Of a stretch of 64,000 nt of DNA, positions 23,789-32,797 are shown one piece after another. The stretch is from Paenibacillus sp. FSL R7-0337 (GTDB lineage: Bacteria; Bacillota; Bacilli; Paenibacillales; Paenibacillaceae), in contig NZ_CP150218.1 of assembly GCF_037969875.1 (NCBI RefSeq), forward strand, positions 6,386,001 to 6,450,000. Direction: 5' to 3'. The notes beneath the pieces are model-generated. The model saw only the letters and a list, made by a program, of their open reading frames with translations, was not told the DNA's origin and did not search any database. The translations under genes and the position numbers were made by a program. Each line of letters opens with the position of its first letter. Within the stretch, counting starts at the first letter, position 1.

Positions 23789-25168
23789 ATGATGAAAAAA
23801 ACCAAAGCAGTTACCGGGTTGGCAGCGCTGACACTGATGGCCGGATTGTTCTCCGGCTGTGCATCTGACAACAATAATGCCACTAATGCGGCAGCAACCA
23901 AAGCAGGCGGGAACACAGGCACCGCAGCGGAGGCAACAGCCGCTCCAGAGGGAGATGCCGCCAAGGATATAAAGGGTGATATTACGGTTATTACACAGCG
24001 GACGGATATTGTGGATACCGTGTTCAAAGACTACGCCGCCAAGTTCAATGAGAAATATCCGGATGTCAAAGTGAATTTTGAAGCCTTGTCGAACTACGAG
24101 GATCAGATTAAAATCCGCATGAGCACCAGTGATTACGGAGATGTTCTGCTCCTGCCTACCAGCGTAGCGATCAAAGACCTGCCGGATTTCTTCGAGCCGC
24201 TGGGTAAAAAGTCTGACCTGGAGCAGCAATATACAGGCCTCGAAGAGCGGACGGTAGACGGGATTTCCTACGGCATTCCGATTACGGTTAATTTCTCCGG
24301 CGTGATCTATAACAAGCAGGTCTTCAAGGATGCCGGAGTGACCGAGGTTCCAAGAACCTTCGACCAGTTCTCCGCCGCACTGAAGAGCATTAAGGAGAAG
24401 ACGGATGCCGTTCCTCTCTACACGAACTATGCTGCGGGCTGGACGCTGACCCAGTGGGAAGCGGATCTGGCAACCGTTGCCGGAGACCGGGAATATGTCA
24501 ACATCGGTCAGGTGGCCTCCGACGATAACTTCGTTCCAGGCCAGCCGCACTATGAGCTCTACAAAGTGATGTACGATGCAGCTAAAGACGGTCTGATTGA
24601 AGAAGACCCGACAACAACCGACTGGGAATCCTCCAAGGCAGATCTGGCGAACGGCAAAATCGGTACGATGATGCTTGGCTCCTGGGCCATCGGTCAGATC
24701 AAAGGACTGGCAGCGAACCCGGATGATGTAGGCTTCATGCCATTCCCGACCAATGCCGGCAAGATCCTGGTTCCGCTGTCTGACGACTATAATCTGGGGG
24801 TTAGCATTCACAGCAAAAATAAAGAAGCGGCCAGAGCATGGGTGGACTGGTTCATTAATGAATCCGGTTATCCGACTACTGAAGGCGGAGGCATGAGCCC
24901 GGTAAAGGGAGCCGAGCTGCCTGAAATCCTCAAACAATTTGCAGGTACAGACATCACCTTCGACACACTTGCTCCAGCCAAAGCCGGTGAAGAGGGCTGG
25001 GTGGATGCCATTGATAAAGAGGCTGAGATCGGTCTGTGGCAGCCTGACTTCAAGAAGGTAATCATTGAAGCGGCAATTGGCAACCGGAAGCAATCCTATG
25101 ATGACATTATGAAAGAACTAAATGATAAATGGAAAACAGCCAGAGCCAAAATTGTGACTGCCAAGTAG
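23789..25168 (+). CDS. ABC importer sugar-binding lipoprotein
   Basis: Extracellular family 1 binding protein, about 459 residues, first gene of the importer operon. The signal MMKKTKAVTGLAALTLMAGL ends in FSGC, a lipobox. A low-complexity Ala/Thr linker follows, then the mature domain (DITVITQRTDIVDTVFKDYA, GDVLLLPTSVAI, NKQVFKDAGVTEVPRTFDQF). ATG 23789 is used because GAGAGGGG is 8 nt upstream; ATG 23768 would add seven residues before the signal. Neighbouring mannoside phosphorylases suggest beta-mannooligosaccharides as cargo. Controlled by the cre site and possibly by the 11-mer. Confidence 0.93.
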   Translation: MMKKTKAVTGLAALTLMAGLFSGCASDNNNATNAAATKAGGNTGTAAEATAAPEGDAAKDIKGDITVITQRTDIVDTVFKDYAAKFNEKYPDVKVNFEALSNYEDQIKIRMSTSDYGDVLLLPTSVAIKDLPDFFEPLGKKSDLEQQYTGLEERTVDGISYGIPITVNFSGVIYNKQVFKDAGVTEVPRTFDQFSAALKSIKEKTDAVPLYTNYAAGWTLTQWEADLATVAGDREYVNIGQVASDDNFVPGQPHYELYKVMYDAAKDGLIEEDPTTTDWESSKADLANGKIGTMMLGSWAIGQIKGLAANPDDVGFMPFPTNAGKILVPLSDDYNLGVSIHSKNKEAARAWVDWFINESGYPTTEGGGMSPVKGAELPEILKQFAGTDITFDTLAPAKAGEEGWVDAIDKEAEIGLWQPDFKKVIIEAAIGNRKQSYDDIMKELNDKWKTARAKIVTAK

Positions 25169-25184
25169 ATTAAAGATCAAAAGA

Positions 25185-25217
25185 AAGGGGAGATGCCGGT
25201 AACGGCAGAATCCCCTT
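25185..25217 (+). promoter_or_regulatory. intercistronic stem-loop
   Basis: AAGGGGA pairs with TCCCCTT, and inside it TGCCG pairs with CGGCA around GTAA (25194-25207). There is no proper U tract. Such hairpins between binding-protein and permease genes usually protect the upstream message or partly stop transcription, giving more binding protein than permease. Confidence 0.65.
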
Positions 25218-25275
25218 CACTTTTGCAGGGATAGAAGCGGAATGAAGAGCAGTAAGTTTTCAGGAGGTGTGGAGA

Positions 25276-26157
25276 GTGCCCAAATTGTCTAACATGAGCT
25301 ATAAAAATCAACGGATTCTAATCATCTTTTTATTTTCGCTAGTACCCGTAGTTCTGCTGCTGACGTTCTCCTATTTACCTGTCTTTAAAATGTTTCAGTA
25401 CAGCTTCACCAGCTGGAACGGGCTAAGCAAAAATATGGAGTACATCGGCTTCGACAACTACAAGACGATCTTCACCAAGCCGGAGTACTTCGCCGTGTTC
25501 AAGGTCAGCTTGTACTACTTTTTTGCCACCTTTGTCCAGATGGGTCTGGCGCTTTATTTTGCCACGATTCTGAGCTTCAATGTCCGGATGAAGAACTGGT
25601 TCAAGGGGATTCTGTTCTTTCCGACCTTGCTGAACGGTGTGGCCATCGGGTTCATCTTTCTGTTCTTCTTCAAGCCGGAAGGCACCCTTAATACGATTCT
25701 TGATTTGCTCGGCCTCGGGGTGCTGCAACAAAAATGGCTGCTGAATCCGCAGCTGATTAACATCTCTCTCGCTTTTGCCTCGGTATGGCGTTACATGGGG
25801 ATGAACTTTATTATCTTCCTTGGCGCAATCTCCTCGATTGGCAGCGATATCTATGAAGCCTCTGAGATAGATGGGGCTAACCGCTGGCATCAGTTCCGGC
25901 ATATTATCATTCCAAGCATCAAGCGTATCCTCCAGCTCAATCTGATCCTCGCAGTCAGCGGGGCGATCGGTGTGTTTGAGATTCCGTACGTCATGACCGG
26001 CGGCTCCAACGGCAGCGGCACTTTTGTCATCCAGACCGTCGATGTGGCCTTCAAATACAGCAAGCTGGGGCTGGCTTCGGCAATGGCTGTGATCCTGCTT
26101 GGTATTGTGGTGCTGGTCACCATCCTGCAGCGCATTCTGATCAAGGAGGAGAAATAG
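25276..26157 (+). CDS. ABC sugar permease, MalF/UgpA type
   Basis: Inner-membrane permease of 293 residues with six expected helices. The first is LIIFLFSLVPVVLLLTFSYL, and the ATPase-contact EAA loop reads EASEIDGANRWHQFRHIIIPSI. GTG 25276 is chosen since AGGAGG at 25262-25267 gives 8-nt spacing; GTG 25267 overlaps that site. The gene is second in the importer operon; no ATPase gene is present, so a shared MsmX-type ATPase is presumably used, as in Bacillus sugar importers. Confidence 0.93.
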   Translation: MPKLSNMSYKNQRILIIFLFSLVPVVLLLTFSYLPVFKMFQYSFTSWNGLSKNMEYIGFDNYKTIFTKPEYFAVFKVSLYYFFATFVQMGLALYFATILSFNVRMKNWFKGILFFPTLLNGVAIGFIFLFFFKPEGTLNTILDLLGLGVLQQKWLLNPQLINISLAFASVWRYMGMNFIIFLGAISSIGSDIYEASEIDGANRWHQFRHIIIPSIKRILQLNLILAVSGAIGVFEIPYVMTGGSNGSGTFVIQTVDVAFKYSKLGLASAMAVILLGIVVLVTILQRILIKEEK

Positions 26158-26161
26158 AGCG

Positions 26162-26995
26162 ATGCATACCTTCAAATACAACCTGGCCGCTGTGTTGAAA
26201 TATATCTCCCTGGTGCTGGGCGCGCTGATGGCATTGATACCGATTGTGGTGGTCTTCTTCGCTTCCCTGAAAACCAATGCGGAGTACGCCTCAACCGGTC
26301 CCCTAACTCTGCCGGAGAACTGGCTGAATTTCGCCAACTATACTAAAGCCTTCGTAGATGGGAACATGCTGCTCGGCTTCATGAACACGCTTATTATCGT
26401 CCTTATTTCCATTGCGGGCGCTACGCTTACCGGTTCGATGATGGCTTACATTCTGGCCCGCTTTAAATTCAGAGGCAGCAAGGCGCTGATGGGGGCTTTT
26501 CTGCTGGCTACGCTGATTCCCGGAGTAACGACGCAAGTGGCAACTTTTCAGATCATCAATGCCCTGGACTTGTTCAATACCCGCTGGGCGCCGATTCTGA
26601 TGTATCTGGGGACGGATATTATCGCTGTCTATATCTTCATGCAGTTCCTGGACTCGATCTCTGAATCGCTGGATGAATCGGCAATGCTGGATGGCGCCTC
26701 CTACTGGACGATCTACTGGAGAATCATTCTTCCACTTCTGAGTCCGGCCATTGTGACGGTGATCATCGTGAAGGGCGTTAATATCTACAATGATTTCTAC
26801 ACCCCGTTCCTGTATATGCCCAAAAGCAGCCTGCAGGTCGTGTCCACCGCACTGTTCAAATTCAAAGGGCCTTACGGCTCCCAGTGGGAAGTCATCTGCG
26901 CCGCAATTATGATCGCCATCATTCCGACGCTGATCGCGTTCGTAGCACTGCAGAAATACATCTATAACGGCTTCGCCCAAGGGTCGGTCAAATAA
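26162..26995 (+). CDS. ABC sugar permease, MalG/UgpE type
   Basis: Second permease, 277 residues, with six membrane segments and the EAA loop DESAMLDGASYWTIYWRIILPL. It starts 5 nt after the first permease stop and uses AAGGAGG at 26143-26149. The C terminus QKYIYNGFAQGSVK is typical of the subfamily. It forms the pore with the preceding protein. Confidence 0.94.
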   Translation: MHTFKYNLAAVLKYISLVLGALMALIPIVVVFFASLKTNAEYASTGPLTLPENWLNFANYTKAFVDGNMLLGFMNTLIIVLISIAGATLTGSMMAYILARFKFRGSKALMGAFLLATLIPGVTTQVATFQIINALDLFNTRWAPILMYLGTDIIAVYIFMQFLDSISESLDESAMLDGASYWTIYWRIILPLLSPAIVTVIIVKGVNIYNDFYTPFLYMPKSSLQVVSTALFKFKGPYGSQWEVICAAIMIAIIPTLIAFVALQKYIYNGFAQGSVK

Positions 26996-27062
26996 AGCGG
27001 CAAGCCGGGGAGCAACACACTATCGCAGCGGCTGCTGCAACTATTATTGGAGGGATTATATT

Positions 27063-28088
27063 ATGAGAGAAGTAAAGCTGACTGGCAGCCAGAGTCTGCC
27101 AAATATGCCTTGGCAGGACAGACCTGCCGGGAATGACAATCCGGTCTGGAGACATAGCGACAACCCGGTGATCAAGCGCAATCCGGCCAAAGGCGTCGCC
27201 CGTATCTTCAACAGCGCGGTAATCGCTTACGAGGGCAGCTTCCTTGGAGTCTTCCGCGTGGAAGATCACACAACCCGCCCCCATCTGCGGATGGGCCGCA
27301 GCACGGACGGCCTGGATTGGGTCATTGATGAGCAGCCGATCCAATTCATAGACGAAGCTGGCCAACCGTACATGCCGCGTTACGCGTATGATCCCCGTCT
27401 GGTGAAGGTGGAGGATACCTATTACATCATCTGGTGCACGGATTTCTACGGTGCGGCGATCGGCGTTGCCAAGACACACGATTTCAAGAGCTTCGTCAGT
27501 CTGGAGAATCCGTTCCTGCCGTTCAACCGCAACGGCGTGCTGTTCCCGAAGAAAATAGGCGGCAATTTCGTTATGCTCTCCCGTCCAAGCGACAGCGGAC
27601 ATACTCCGTTCGGTGATGTCTTCCTCAGCGAGAGCCCTGACTTCGTGTACTGGGGCAAGCACCGCCATGTCATGACCAAGGGCGGACAAGGCTGGTGGCA
27701 GAGCACCAAGATCGGCGGCGGTCCTGCGCCCATTGAGACCTCGGAAGGCTGGCTGATGTTCTACCATGGGGTTACAGGGACCTGTAACGGCCTTGTCTAC
27801 AGCATGGGCGCTGTGATTCTGGATGCGGATGAGCCTTCGAGAGTGAAATACCGCTCCCGGAACTTCGTGCTGACACCGGAGGAATGGTATGAAGAAAGAG
27901 GCTTCGTCAACAATGTACTCTTCCCTTGTGCAGCGCTGAGCGATGCGGATACCGGCCGGATTGCCATCTATTACGGGGCTGCGGACACCTATGTTGGTGT
28001 TGCCTACACCACTGTCCAGGATATCGTTAACTACGTCATTGAGACTCATGAAGAGGTTGGCGATGATGCCGGTCCCGGCAGAATATAG
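27063..28088 (+). CDS. beta-1,4-mannooligosaccharide phosphorylase (GH130_2)
   Basis: 341-residue cytoplasmic enzyme expected to remove mannose from the non-reducing end of beta-1,4-mannooligosaccharides by phosphorolysis, releasing mannose-1-phosphate. GH130 subfamily 2 marks are NMPWQDRPAG, IFNSAVIAYEGSFLGVFRVE, YAYDPRLVKVEDTYYIIWC (with the key Asp), PFNRNGVLFPKKIGG, SRPSDSGHTPFGDVFLSESP and GGGPAPIETSEGWLMFYHGV. It is followed by a CE7 esterase. Subfamily 2 also holds enzymes for N-glycan mannosides, so the exact chain preference is inferred from the neighbours. Confidence 0.9.
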   Translation: MREVKLTGSQSLPNMPWQDRPAGNDNPVWRHSDNPVIKRNPAKGVARIFNSAVIAYEGSFLGVFRVEDHTTRPHLRMGRSTDGLDWVIDEQPIQFIDEAGQPYMPRYAYDPRLVKVEDTYYIIWCTDFYGAAIGVAKTHDFKSFVSLENPFLPFNRNGVLFPKKIGGNFVMLSRPSDSGHTPFGDVFLSESPDFVYWGKHRHVMTKGGQGWWQSTKIGGGPAPIETSEGWLMFYHGVTGTCNGLVYSMGAVILDADEPSRVKYRSRNFVLTPEEWYEERGFVNNVLFPCAALSDADTGRIAIYYGAADTYVGVAYTTVQDIVNYVIETHEEVGDDAGPGRI

Positions 28089-28115
28089 GGTGACAACCGG
28101 AGAGGAGACGCTCAG

Positions 28116-29075
28116 ATGAACCAAAGAGCACTACCGCAATTGCTGGATTATCAGGGCAGCAGCCCGAAGCCCGGTGACTTTGATGCTTATTGGGAGCGTG
28201 CACTTCAAGAGCTGGATGACCAGACACTGGCTTATGAACTTGTACCTGCTGAATTTACCAGTGAGCTTGCTGAGTGTTTTCATTTGCATTTTACCGGAGT
28301 GGGCGGTGCCAGAGTGCACTGTAAATATGCAAGACCGAAGAAGGCAGGAGCAGGCCAAGGTGCCGGAGTTGTAATGTTCCACGGCTATTCCTGCGACAGC
28401 GGGGACTGGATGGAGAAGGTGGCTTACGCTGCTCACGGAATCAGCGTGCTGGCCATGGATTGCCGGGGGCAGGGCGGCTTGTCCGAGGATAATCTGACTG
28501 TCCGGGGAACGACTGTCCGCGGCCATATCATCCGGGGCATCGATGATCCGGACCCCGACAAGCTGTATTACCGCAACGTGTTTCTGGATACGGTCCAGAC
28601 GGCGCGGATTCTGATGACTATGCCGGAGGTAGACCCGGGGCGGGTGGGTGCGTTCGGCTGTTCCCAAGGCGGTGCACTCACGGTTGCCTGCGCTGCCCTG
28701 GAGCCAAGGATCAGGCTGGCCATTCCGGTCTATCCGTTCCTCTCTGATTACAAAGGAGCCTGGGCGCTGGATATTACAACCTCTGCTTATGAGGAGATTA
28801 ACTATTACTTCCGCTTCTTTGATCCGCATCATCTGCGGGAGGAAGAGATTTTTAACCGGCTCGGTTATATTGACATCCAGAATTTAGCCGGACGTATACA
28901 GGGCAGGGTATTATGGGTAACCGGTCTTATCGATACGGTCTGTCCGCCATCGACACAATTCGCCGCATACAACAAAATCACAGCCGTAAAAGATCTGTTA
29001 GTATATCATGAGTATGGTCATGAATATCTTCCCTATCTTTCTGATCGGACGCTTCAGATGTTCATGACCTTGTAA
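28116..29075 (+). CDS. carbohydrate acetyl esterase, CE7 family
   Basis: 319-residue alpha/beta hydrolase of the cephalosporin-C deacetylase/acetyl xylan esterase family. The three CE7 marks are present: RGQGG, nucleophile motif GCSQGG, and the late HEYGHEY with the catalytic His; the Asp is likely in GLIDTVCPP. No signal peptide is visible, so it acts inside the cell, probably removing acetyl groups from imported acetylated mannooligosaccharides before phosphorolysis. It starts 27 nt after the GH130 gene, after GGAGAGGAG, in the same operon. Confidence 0.93.
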   Translation: MNQRALPQLLDYQGSSPKPGDFDAYWERALQELDDQTLAYELVPAEFTSELAECFHLHFTGVGGARVHCKYARPKKAGAGQGAGVVMFHGYSCDSGDWMEKVAYAAHGISVLAMDCRGQGGLSEDNLTVRGTTVRGHIIRGIDDPDPDKLYYRNVFLDTVQTARILMTMPEVDPGRVGAFGCSQGGALTVACAALEPRIRLAIPVYPFLSDYKGAWALDITTSAYEEINYYFRFFDPHHLREEEIFNRLGYIDIQNLAGRIQGRVLWVTGLIDTVCPPSTQFAAYNKITAVKDLLVYHEYGHEYLPYLSDRTLQMFMTL

Positions 29076-29120
29076 CGGGTTCCTTCCGTTCAAGAATACA
29101 TAGAATCTGGCGGTGATTTT

Positions 29121-31190
29121 TTGAGCAAGTCAACAGTTCGCAGTACATCTATTCTTACTCGGCTGCATCCCTCCAAGTCGCTGGGGATGCGGCTCTTTCT
29201 GGTGTTTTTCATCGCGACGATGGGAATTGTGCTGTCTCTGGGGTATATTTCTTACTCTGTGGCCAGACATACGATTGAGAACAATGCATTGTCCGCTAAT
29301 CAGCAGACCGTGGAGCAGGCGGCAGAGAAGCTGGATGTGATCCTGCTGCGCTATGAAGATAATCTGGGTCAGCTGTTCTACAATGATGATATTCAACAGG
29401 CAATTGCCTTGGAAGGTCTTGCTGCCTCAGATTCAGCGAAGCGCACAGAGCTGTCCAAGACGATTAACGGGGAGCTCAATCAATGGCTCACGGCTGTACC
29501 CGGGGTACAGGCAGTGTATCTGGTTCCGCTGAATGAAGTCTTGCCCGCGGCCGGAGCTGGTGAAGTGGATAATGATTTCCTGGCGGCGATCCGTGATGCA
29601 GCATGGTACAAGCAGTTGCAGGAGAAGCCGCAGAGCCAGTGGATTACCGAAGCGTTGAAGCAGGGAGAGGCCGCAGGAGTGGTGCGTTTCGCTAAGTCTG
29701 TAGCGGCGGAAGCGGGTCACTCCGGTTATCTGGCAGTCTGCGACATTAAGACTACAGAGCTTGACAGCCAGCTGAAAATGGTTGATCTGGGTCCGGGTTC
29801 CTATATCCAGCTGCTGACGGCCACAGATGAGCTGATCGCCTCTTCCCAGCAAGAGGAGACGGACACCTATCTGCGCCTGGGCGGAACTCTGTTCAAGGGC
29901 TTAAGTGATACCTCCGGCTCTCTGCCGACCAAGGATGAGAAGGGCAAATCCATACTTGCCGTCTACGGCACGCTGCATACCTCCGGCTGGAGACTGCTTG
30001 GTGTGGTGCCTTCCGGCAATCTGACCAAGGATGCGGGACGTATTCTTAACACGACCTACATAGCAGTGGCAGCCGCTGCCGCTGTTGCCGTGCTGATTGG
30101 ACTCTGGATGGTACGGATGGTCTCGCGTCCGCTGTCACGGCTGCGGGATCTGATGGTCAAGGGGGCAGACGGGGATCTGCGCGTACGCACTGATGTCGTC
30201 ACCCGTGATGAGATAGGCCAGCTGTCCGGCTCCTTCAACCTGATGATGGAGCAGATTACAGAGCTGGTAGTCCACACCAATGAGACCGCGCGTGAAGTTA
30301 CGGAAGCAGCGGAAGCCCTTGGCAACGCCTCCCGGGACACAGCGGTGGCAGCGAAGGATATTGCCGCAGCCACGGAAGAGATTGCCGGAGGTGCAGGCAG
30401 TCTCTCGCTGGAAGCGGACCGGGGGAATGAGATGACTGCTCAGATCTCGGAGCAGATGGAAGCCGTCATTGCAGTGGCACATGAGATTGGCGGAACCGCG
30501 CACAGCGTGGAGCAAGCCAGTGCAGAAGGGGTAATCAAGCTGCAGGAGCTGCTGGGCAGAACACAAGAGACTGGCGACAGGACAGGCAAGCTGGTTCTTA
30601 AGGTGAATGAACTTAAGGATACCGCCTCATCGGTCATTCAGGTGCTGGAGGTCATGCAGAGCATCACCCAGCAGACCAATATTCTGTCGCTGAACGCTAC
30701 TATTGAAGCGGCGCGGGCAGGCGAAGCGGGCAAGGGCTTCACGGTGGTCGCCGATGAAATCCGCCAGCTGGCGGAGCAGTCCAAGCGTTCCATTGCCGTT
30801 GTGGGCGAGATTACGGACCGGATCATGCGGGATATGCATGAGACGGTAGACGCCTTATCCGGGGTTGCGCCGCTGTTCGGGGAGCAGATGGACTATGTTC
30901 AGAACACCAGTGAGATCTTCATTAGTGTACAGGGGCAGATGCATCAGCTGATCACCAGGCTGGATTCGGTAACTTCTTCGATTGATGGCCTGAACCACTC
31001 GCAGCAAGTCTTGTCAGAGACTATAGGCAATGTCAGCTCCTTCGCCGAAGAATCCTCGGCCGCCTCTGAAGAGGTAGCCTCCCTGACCGGTGAACAGGAG
31101 AATGTAAGCGAGTATCTGGTTACCCTCTCCAGTAAGCTGGAGAATGCTTCCTCCAGACTGCGGGAGCGATTATCCAAGTTCAACGTGTGA
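29121..31190 (+). CDS. methyl-accepting chemotaxis protein (locus paralogue)
   Basis: 689-residue chemoreceptor. Its first membrane helix (LFLVFFIATMGIVLSLGYI) starts near residue 24, and there is no long basic head as in the receptor at 11158. A Cache-like outer domain, second helix (about 310-335), HAMP (PLSRLRDLMVKGADGDLRV) and a signalling coil with TNILSLNATIEAARAGEAG follow. TTG 29121 is preceded by GGCGGTGA. It sits 45 nt after the esterase with no promoter or terminator between, so it is probably co-transcribed with the importer operon, linking chemotaxis to mannan breakdown. Similarity to the other receptor runs the full length. Confidence 0.92.
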   Translation: MSKSTVRSTSILTRLHPSKSLGMRLFLVFFIATMGIVLSLGYISYSVARHTIENNALSANQQTVEQAAEKLDVILLRYEDNLGQLFYNDDIQQAIALEGLAASDSAKRTELSKTINGELNQWLTAVPGVQAVYLVPLNEVLPAAGAGEVDNDFLAAIRDAAWYKQLQEKPQSQWITEALKQGEAAGVVRFAKSVAAEAGHSGYLAVCDIKTTELDSQLKMVDLGPGSYIQLLTATDELIASSQQEETDTYLRLGGTLFKGLSDTSGSLPTKDEKGKSILAVYGTLHTSGWRLLGVVPSGNLTKDAGRILNTTYIAVAAAAAVAVLIGLWMVRMVSRPLSRLRDLMVKGADGDLRVRTDVVTRDEIGQLSGSFNLMMEQITELVVHTNETAREVTEAAEALGNASRDTAVAAKDIAAATEEIAGGAGSLSLEADRGNEMTAQISEQMEAVIAVAHEIGGTAHSVEQASAEGVIKLQELLGRTQETGDRTGKLVLKVNELKDTASSVIQVLEVMQSITQQTNILSLNATIEAARAGEAGKGFTVVADEIRQLAEQSKRSIAVVGEITDRIMRDMHETVDALSGVAPLFGEQMDYVQNTSEIFISVQGQMHQLITRLDSVTSSIDGLNHSQQVLSETIGNVSSFAEESSAASEEVASLTGEQENVSEYLVTLSSKLENASSRLRERLSKFNV

Positions 31191-31205
31191 GCCTAACTTA
31201 TTTTG

Positions 31206-31236
31206 ACCGCCTTTCTACATGGAGGGCGGTTTTTTT
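31206..31236 (+). terminator. terminator of mannan operon
   Basis: ACCGCC (31206-31211) pairs with GGCGGT (31225-31230), followed by seven T. Confidence 0.8.
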
Positions 31237-31399
31237 GTATGCGAAAAAACGAACATATTGGGCGGGTCGGGAGTGTGCGGACCCAATGTAATCGAAAAAC
31301 AGGCATGACAAGACAGAGGCCTTGTCACCCCCAGGAATGAAAATAAGCGGGTGGCATCCGTCGCATCCATTCTAAATGAGGCTGTAGTCGTCAACACTA

Positions 31400-31555
31400 C
31401 ATATACAAATCAAAGGGCGGAAACGGTTACTGGGATACACCCCGTGCGAAAAACCGTTCTATTGCGCTTTTCGAGCATCGCCTATTGTAGCCCCAAAAGT
31501 ACGTGTATTAAATTACACTCACTCGAGCGCATGATTTGTAAACTGACGATGGAGG
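31400..31555 (+). ncRNA. candidate bridge RNA region of the IS110 element
   Basis: In IS110-group elements the non-coding DNA before the transposase encodes the bridge RNA that pairs with donor and target. Here AACGGTT (31422-31428) pairs with AACCGTT (31452-31458) around an inner GGGATACACCC hairpin, a fitting loop size. This is inference from position and one visible fold; limits are approximate. Confidence 0.3.
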
Positions 31556-31564
31556 ATGGTTGGA

Positions 31565-32797
31565 ATGGATGCTGTACGTATGTGTTGCGCCGGTCTGGAC
31601 GTGCACCAGGAAACCGTTGTGGCCTGCGTGTTGAAAGGACCGATCGAACAGAAACCACAATGTCACCTGAAAACCTTTGGGACGACAACCAAAGAATTGC
31701 TAGGCCTGCAAGATTGGCTGAGTGAACACGGCTGCCGGGAGGTGGTGATGGAGAGCACGGGCGTGTTATGGAAACCGGTATGGAACATCTTAGAGGGCAG
31801 TTGTGATCTGGTCTTGGCCAACGCCCAGCGGGTAAAGAATACGCCGGGTCGAAAAAGTGACATGCAAGATGCGCGCTGGTTAGCGCAATTGCACCGTTGC
31901 GGGCTCATTGAAGGCAGTATGGTGCCCGAACAGGACATCCGGGATTTGCGAGACTTGACCCGTTACCGGAGTAAGATGGTGCAGGCGGTGACGGCGGAGA
32001 AAAACCGCATCCACAAAATCCTGCAGGATGCTAACATCAAGCTAACCACCTTTATGTCCGATTTATATGGGGTTTCGGGACGGGGCCTGCTCCAGAAGAT
32101 CATGGACGGCGAGGTCATCGACGAAATGACAGTTAAAAGCCTGGTCAAAACCCGTTTAAAAAAGAAAGTCCCGCAGTTGCTAGACGCGCTTAATGGCAAG
32201 TTGCGCCGTCATCACCGCGAGATGATTCGAGACCACTGGGACCACTTGGTCTATTTGGAGAAAAGGATCACGGAACTGGAAGCTCGAATCGAGGCGAAGG
32301 CAGAACCGTACCTGGAGAAGATTGAACAAATTGACTCCATTCCAGGAATTGAGCGGACGTCTGCCGTGACCATCTTTGCCGAAGTGGGGCCGCATGTCGC
32401 GGAAATGTTCCCGAGTGATGCGCAGTTTGCTTCATGGGCGGGGGTGTGTCCAGGGAACAACGAAAGCGCTGGAAAGCGAAGAAAGTCAAAAACGATGCAA
32501 GGGAACAAGCATCTGAAAGGGGCCTTGTGTCAGGCGGCTTGGGCAAACTCTCGCTCCTCGAACCGGATCGGACAATTCTTTCGACGAATTCGAAAGAGAC
32601 GAGGCGATAAAAAAGCAAACGTCGCCACCGCGCATTTGCTGATTCGAATCCTCCATGCCCTGATGCGGGAGAAGAGGTCATACCAAGAAATAGACGTCTC
32701 ACTAGGCGATGAGACGTCCAAGAAAAACACGTTAGATAGGTACGTGAAATATATCCAGCAGTTAGGATATAGTGTTCAATTGAATCCTATCCCATAG
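31565..32797 (+). CDS. IS110-family transposase/recombinase
   Basis: About 410 residues. The N-terminal RuvC-like DEDD domain shows CAGLDVHQETVVACV (first Asp), VVMESTGVLWKP (Glu) and NTPGRKSDMQDARWLA (the two last acidic residues). The C-terminal Tnp20 domain shows IDSIPGIERTSAVTIFAEVG and FASWAGVCPGNNESAGK with the conserved serine region. ATG 31565 follows GGAGG with 9-nt spacing; ATG 31556 would touch the ribosome site. The frame is complete and all four acidic positions seem kept, so the enzyme may be active. The base composition differs from neighbouring genes. Confidence 0.94.
   Translation: MDAVRMCCAGLDVHQETVVACVLKGPIEQKPQCHLKTFGTTTKELLGLQDWLSEHGCREVVMESTGVLWKPVWNILEGSCDLVLANAQRVKNTPGRKSDMQDARWLAQLHRCGLIEGSMVPEQDIRDLRDLTRYRSKMVQAVTAEKNRIHKILQDANIKLTTFMSDLYGVSGRGLLQKIMDGEVIDEMTVKSLVKTRLKKKVPQLLDALNGKLRRHHREMIRDHWDHLVYLEKRITELEARIEAKAEPYLEKIEQIDSIPGIERTSAVTIFAEVGPHVAEMFPSDAQFASWAGVCPGNNESAGKRRKSKTMQGNKHLKGALCQAAWANSRSSNRIGQFFRRIRKRRGDKKANVATAHLLIRILHALMREKRSYQEIDVSLGDETSKKNTLDRYVKYIQQLGYSVQLNPIP

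Noticed and set aside
23735..25093. 452-codon reverse open frame opposite the binding-protein gene
   Set aside because: It mirrors the codon pattern of the real gene and shows no ribosome site or protein-like domains.
31351..31725. 124-codon open frame before the IS110 transposase
   Set aside because: It overlaps the transposase start in another frame and covers the probable bridge-RNA region.
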